From Coturnix japonica (Eukaryota > Chordata > Aves > Galliformes > Phasianidae), in contig NC_029519.1 in NCBI RefSeq assembly GCF_001577835.2, forward strand, positions 41,212,512-41,276,511: a stretch of 64,000 bases of DNA. Direction: 5' to 3'. The position numbers and the translations under genes were made by a program. This document shows positions 61,365-64,000 of this stretch, piece after piece (within the stretch, counting starts at the first letter, position 1; every line of letters begins with the position of its first letter). Under the pieces are notes generated by a model. It searched no databases. It worked only from the letters and a program-made list of their open reading frames with translations, and had not been told where the DNA came from.

Positions 61365-61908
61365 ATTCACACAGAAACACAGGGCTTGGAAGGGACCTCG
61401 GGAGATCCTCCAGCCCAGCCCTCTGCTAGAGCAGCTCCCTGCAGCAGGTGATAAGGGAAAGTGTCCATGCGGGTCCTGAGCTCCTCCATAGGAGACTCCA
61501 TGAGCACAGTGGGCAGCTGTTCTGTGCCTTGTCACCCTCACAGGAAAGTTCTTCCTCCTGTTCCTATGGAATTCCTGTGTTGCAGTCTGTGCCCGCTGCC
61601 CCCATCGCTGCACAGCATAGAAAAGAGCCTGGCCCCACACACTTGATTCCCACCGTTTAGGTAGTGATAAGCACTGATCAGATCCGCTCTCAGCCTTTCC
61701 CCATGCAGGTGCCCCAGGCCCCCATCATCTTTGTTGCCCTCTGCTGGACACTAGAAGTTCCCCATCCTTCTTGAGCTGTGGAGCCCAGAGCTGGGCACGG
61801 TGCTGCAGATGTGGCCTCCGCAGGGCAGAGAGGCAGATCAGCTCCCTCACGCTGCTGGCTGCTCTCTCTACAACGCACCCCAGGATCCCTCTGCCCCTCT
61901 TGGCCAAC
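61365..61908 (-). mobile_element. CR1 LINE 3' region (minus strand), ~540 bp
   Basis: The plus strand follows the reversed CR1 consensus over its whole length: cttggaagggacctcgggag, aagttcttcctcctgttcct, agcactgatcagatccgctc, catcatctttgttgccctct and caccccaggatccctctgcc. It is the longest CR1 piece in the window and ends just before the SCD5 CpG island. Confidence 0.92.
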
Positions 61909-61949
61909 GACGCTCCCTGCGATGTGCTCAGCGGGGCTCCCCCGCTCCT

Positions 61950-62389
61950 GCCCGGCACTAGCGGCTCCAGGCAGAGCCCCCCGTTAGCCGGGCACCAGAT
62001 GCGGTCCCGGCGGATCTCCCGCTGCCCCGCCACAGCCCCGCTCCCGTTGTGTCCGGGCGGGCCCTGCCCGTTGCCATGGCCGTTGCCACGGCCGTCGGGG
62101 ACCCGTCGCTCCGGTTGGGCCCCGGCAGCGAGGCGGCGGGCGGCCCCGCTGGCGGGCGGCGGCGGCCATTGGCTGTCGCTATGCGGGGCCGGCGGGCTGC
62201 CGTCCCCTCCCCTCGTCTCCCCTCCTCTCCCACCGCCGCGGTGTGGGAGCGCCGCGGAGAAGAAAGAGGAGGAGGAGGAGGTGGAGGAGGAGAGGCAGCG
62301 GAGCGGAGCGGGCCGCCCGCCCCCCAGGCGCCCCCCGGCCGGGCCGCCTCCCTTTCTCCTTGTCTCCCTCCCCTCAGAGCGGCGCTGAG
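61950..62389 (+). promoter_or_regulatory. SCD5: SCD5 promoter and 5' UTR (CpG island)
   Basis: Very GC-rich DNA upstream of the SCD5 ATG. It contains a reverse CCAAT box (ATTGG at 62168-62172). Two adjacent 12-bp direct repeats, GTTGCCAYGGCC (62070-62081 and 62082-62093), resemble RFX/X-box half sites. A GGA-rich purine tract is at 62256-62296. No TATA box is seen. The start site is not determined. Confidence 0.65.
62256..62296 (+). repeat. GGA-rich purine tract in SCD5 5' UTR
   Basis: Interrupted (GGA)n run of about 40 bases, probably transcribed in the SCD5 leader. Confidence 0.8.
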
Positions 62390-62513
62390 ATGGCGGCGGG
62401 CGGCAGGCAGGGCATCGTGTGGCGCAACGTGCTGCTGATGGGGCTGCTGCACCTGGGCGCCGTGTACGCGCTCAGCCTGGTGCCGCGGGCGCAGCTGCTC
62501 ACCCTGCTGTGGG
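62390..62513 (+). CDS. SCD5: SCD5 exon 1, stearoyl-CoA desaturase 5 (partial gene)
   Basis: SCD5 is an ER membrane delta-9 fatty acyl-CoA desaturase that makes monounsaturated fats. The first exon encodes MAAGGRQGIVWRNVLLMG and then LLHLGAVYALSLVPRAQLLT, ending LLW plus the first base of an Ala codon. It matches human QRQNIVWRNVVLMSLLHLGA and includes the first membrane segment. The ATG at 62390 has G at -3 and +4. The human N-terminus before this point (about 43 residues) has no counterpart. The in-frame sequence upstream is Arg/Gly-rich and lacks an ATG as far as I can see. The donor is gtgagt at 62514. The histidine-box exons lie beyond the window. Confidence 0.9.
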
Positions 62514-64000
62514 GTGAGTCAGTGGGGTCCGTGGGGCGGCGGGGGGAAACGGGGCCGCGCGGCGGCTGCGCCTTTGTGGGCCCTCAGCCCGGCGCTGTGG
62601 AAACGGGGCGCTCTGACCGCTCGTGTCCGTCCGTGCAGCCGGGCCGAGGGGCGATGCTTGGCGCGGAACGTCCTGCGGACATTCGGCCCGAGGGTGCGGC
62701 TTTACGGACGGCCCCGTTATCGCGCTTCGGTGGGAGGGGGGCACGGCCGGCCTTTGTCCACCGGGGGGGCGACGCTCCGGGCGGCGAGTCGCGTTGGGGC
62801 GCTGTGCGGATGCGGCCGGGAGACAGCAGGGCCGGGCCGGGAGACAGCGGGGCGGGACGGGGCTGCTTTGTTCGGAGCCTCAGAGCCGGGCTCGAGGCTG
62901 GGAGCGGCGGCTCCTAACAACCAGCGGGCAGGTGGGCTTCCTTCCACTGCATCGAAACCCCCCATCCCTCTGCGCCTCCATCAGGGAGCTCCCGAGGGCG
63001 GGAGGGTTGAATTACCACCCGTCCTCTGAGGGCTGTCGTTTTCTCGTCGTTTTTACAGAGGTGCTCAATAATAAACGTGTCTCGACGACTTGATGCTTGT
63101 CTCGCAGATGGAGCCTCCCGTTTGTCGACGTTATTCTTAACAGGCGCCCAGCAGCAGACCACCAAGTTTTACGGGAGCTTTTATGGGGGCTCTTGAGCAG
63201 GGAGCGAGCGGGCTGGCTCCAGCCGTGAGAATACAGCCCCAACTGCTGAATAGCTCCAGCTAAAGTGCGCGCTGTGGCGCCGGGGTCAGGGCAGACAAAG
63301 GCAGGGTTGTTGCTACTCAAGTTATACAAGGAATGGTGCTCAAGGAATACAGCCTCACTTGGTGAAATGTAGGTCTGCACGGTGGTGAAGTTTGATGGGG
63401 ATGTAGAATCGTTATGGTTGGAAAAGACAGCTAAGATCACCGAGTCCAACCATCAGCCCATCCCTACTGAGCCCACTAAGCAGGTCCCTCAGTGCTACAT
63501 AGGGTTGTATTGAACAGGGCTGTGCATTAGAGGGTGTGATTTGAAGAGCTGCTGCCCTCACTGGGTCCACACGTGGTTTTCTTTCTCATCCCAAGCTCTG
63601 CAGCTGGGTGGCTCATTGGCAGTCTTGTACCAGCCATTTCATTGCCTTGTCCCTCGCTGCCTTGCAGACAAGCCACAGGTAGATGTGTGCTGAGTGTGGC
63701 TCCCACTGCCAGCACCGGGTGCACGGCAGGATGTGGGCAGGTGCCAGAGGCTCACCAGTGCTTTCCTGGCTCCTTTGCCTTCCTCAGAGACATCCATAGC
63801 TGGGACAGGCAGGGTGCTCCACGTTGAGCCCACCCGGTGAGTCTCAGTTCACCTAAGCAATGAAATGCAAAGGTACCACCTAGGAAACAGCTGATCAAGC
63901 CAAAGTGCATGCCAAGCGGGACCCATTTCCACTGGTAATTTATTGACACTTGTCCAGCTGTACATAATAGACAATGGAAAATGCTGGCACGCAGAGGCTT
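62514..64000 (+). other. SCD5: SCD5 intron 1 (start; runs off the right edge)
   Basis: Begins with gtgagtc. The CpG island continues to about 62960. A minus-strand CR1 scrap lies at 63404-63502. No further exon is recognised. Confidence 0.8.
63404..63502 (-). mobile_element. CR1 3'-end fragment (minus strand)
   Basis: The plus strand reads tagaatcgttatggttggaa, then accgagtccaaccatcagcc, then gtccctcagtgctacat. This is the reversed CR1 3' end. Confidence 0.88.

Noticed and set aside
62243-62389. In-frame upstream extension of SCD5 exon 1 (Arg-rich)
   Set aside because: No ATG in frame, low-complexity translation of a GGA tract, and no similarity to the human SCD5 N-terminus. Kept only as a possible non-AUG question.
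1-64000. CRISPR array, tRNA, rRNA or bacterial-type system
   Set aside because: The window is spliced vertebrate nuclear DNA; no regularly spaced repeats or tRNA-like clover leaf sequences were seen.

Overview
The window looks like bird nuclear DNA, most likely chicken (Gallus gallus) or a close galliform. Its interspersed repeats are CR1 LINE 3' ends and a Galluhop-type mariner. It carries the conserved vertebrate gene block LIN54 - THAP9 - SEC31A - SCD5, which in human lies on 4q21 in the opposite orientation and which I recall as chicken chromosome 4. Gene calls rest on exon-by-exon translation compared with human proteins recalled from memory; no database search was possible.

Layout. 1-4467: intron of LIN54, whose earlier exons lie left of the window. 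4468-18038: the last 12 coding exons of LIN54 (+), followed by a ~2.6 kb 3' UTR that contains a mariner copy. 20.6-22.6 kb: short spacer with a CR1 scrap. 23100-26991: complete THAP9 (-), a domesticated P-element transposase, in five exons and tail to tail with LIN54. 26992-27300: compact promoter shared head to head by THAP9 and SEC31A, with five CCAAT boxes. 27988-58921: complete SEC31A coding region (+), 28 exons including two cassette exons. 59.5-61.9 kb: spacer ending in a long CR1. 61.95-62.96 kb: CpG island with the first coding exon of SCD5 (+), which continues beyond the right edge in intron 1.

The genes are functionally separate. LIN54 is the DNA-binding subunit of MuvB/DREAM cell-cycle complexes. 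THAP9 is a host-captured transposase. SEC31A is an outer-coat subunit of COPII vesicles. SCD5 is an ER delta-9 desaturase. THAP9 and SEC31A probably share promoter elements.

I found no wholly unknown system. The most notable observations are: (i) THAP9 has glycine where human THAP9 has catalytic Asp374, and lacks about 31 residues in the region of the human coiled coil; (ii) a GC-AG intron in THAP9; (iii) a 52-codon in-frame LIN54 exon absent from the human 749-aa protein as I recall it, adding two S-P-x-K motifs; (iv) two SEC31A cassette exons that each directly precede a functional short motif (the ALG-2 site and the Sar1/Sec23-stimulating Trp-Asn); (v) a G-rich minisatellite filling most of THAP9 intron 1.
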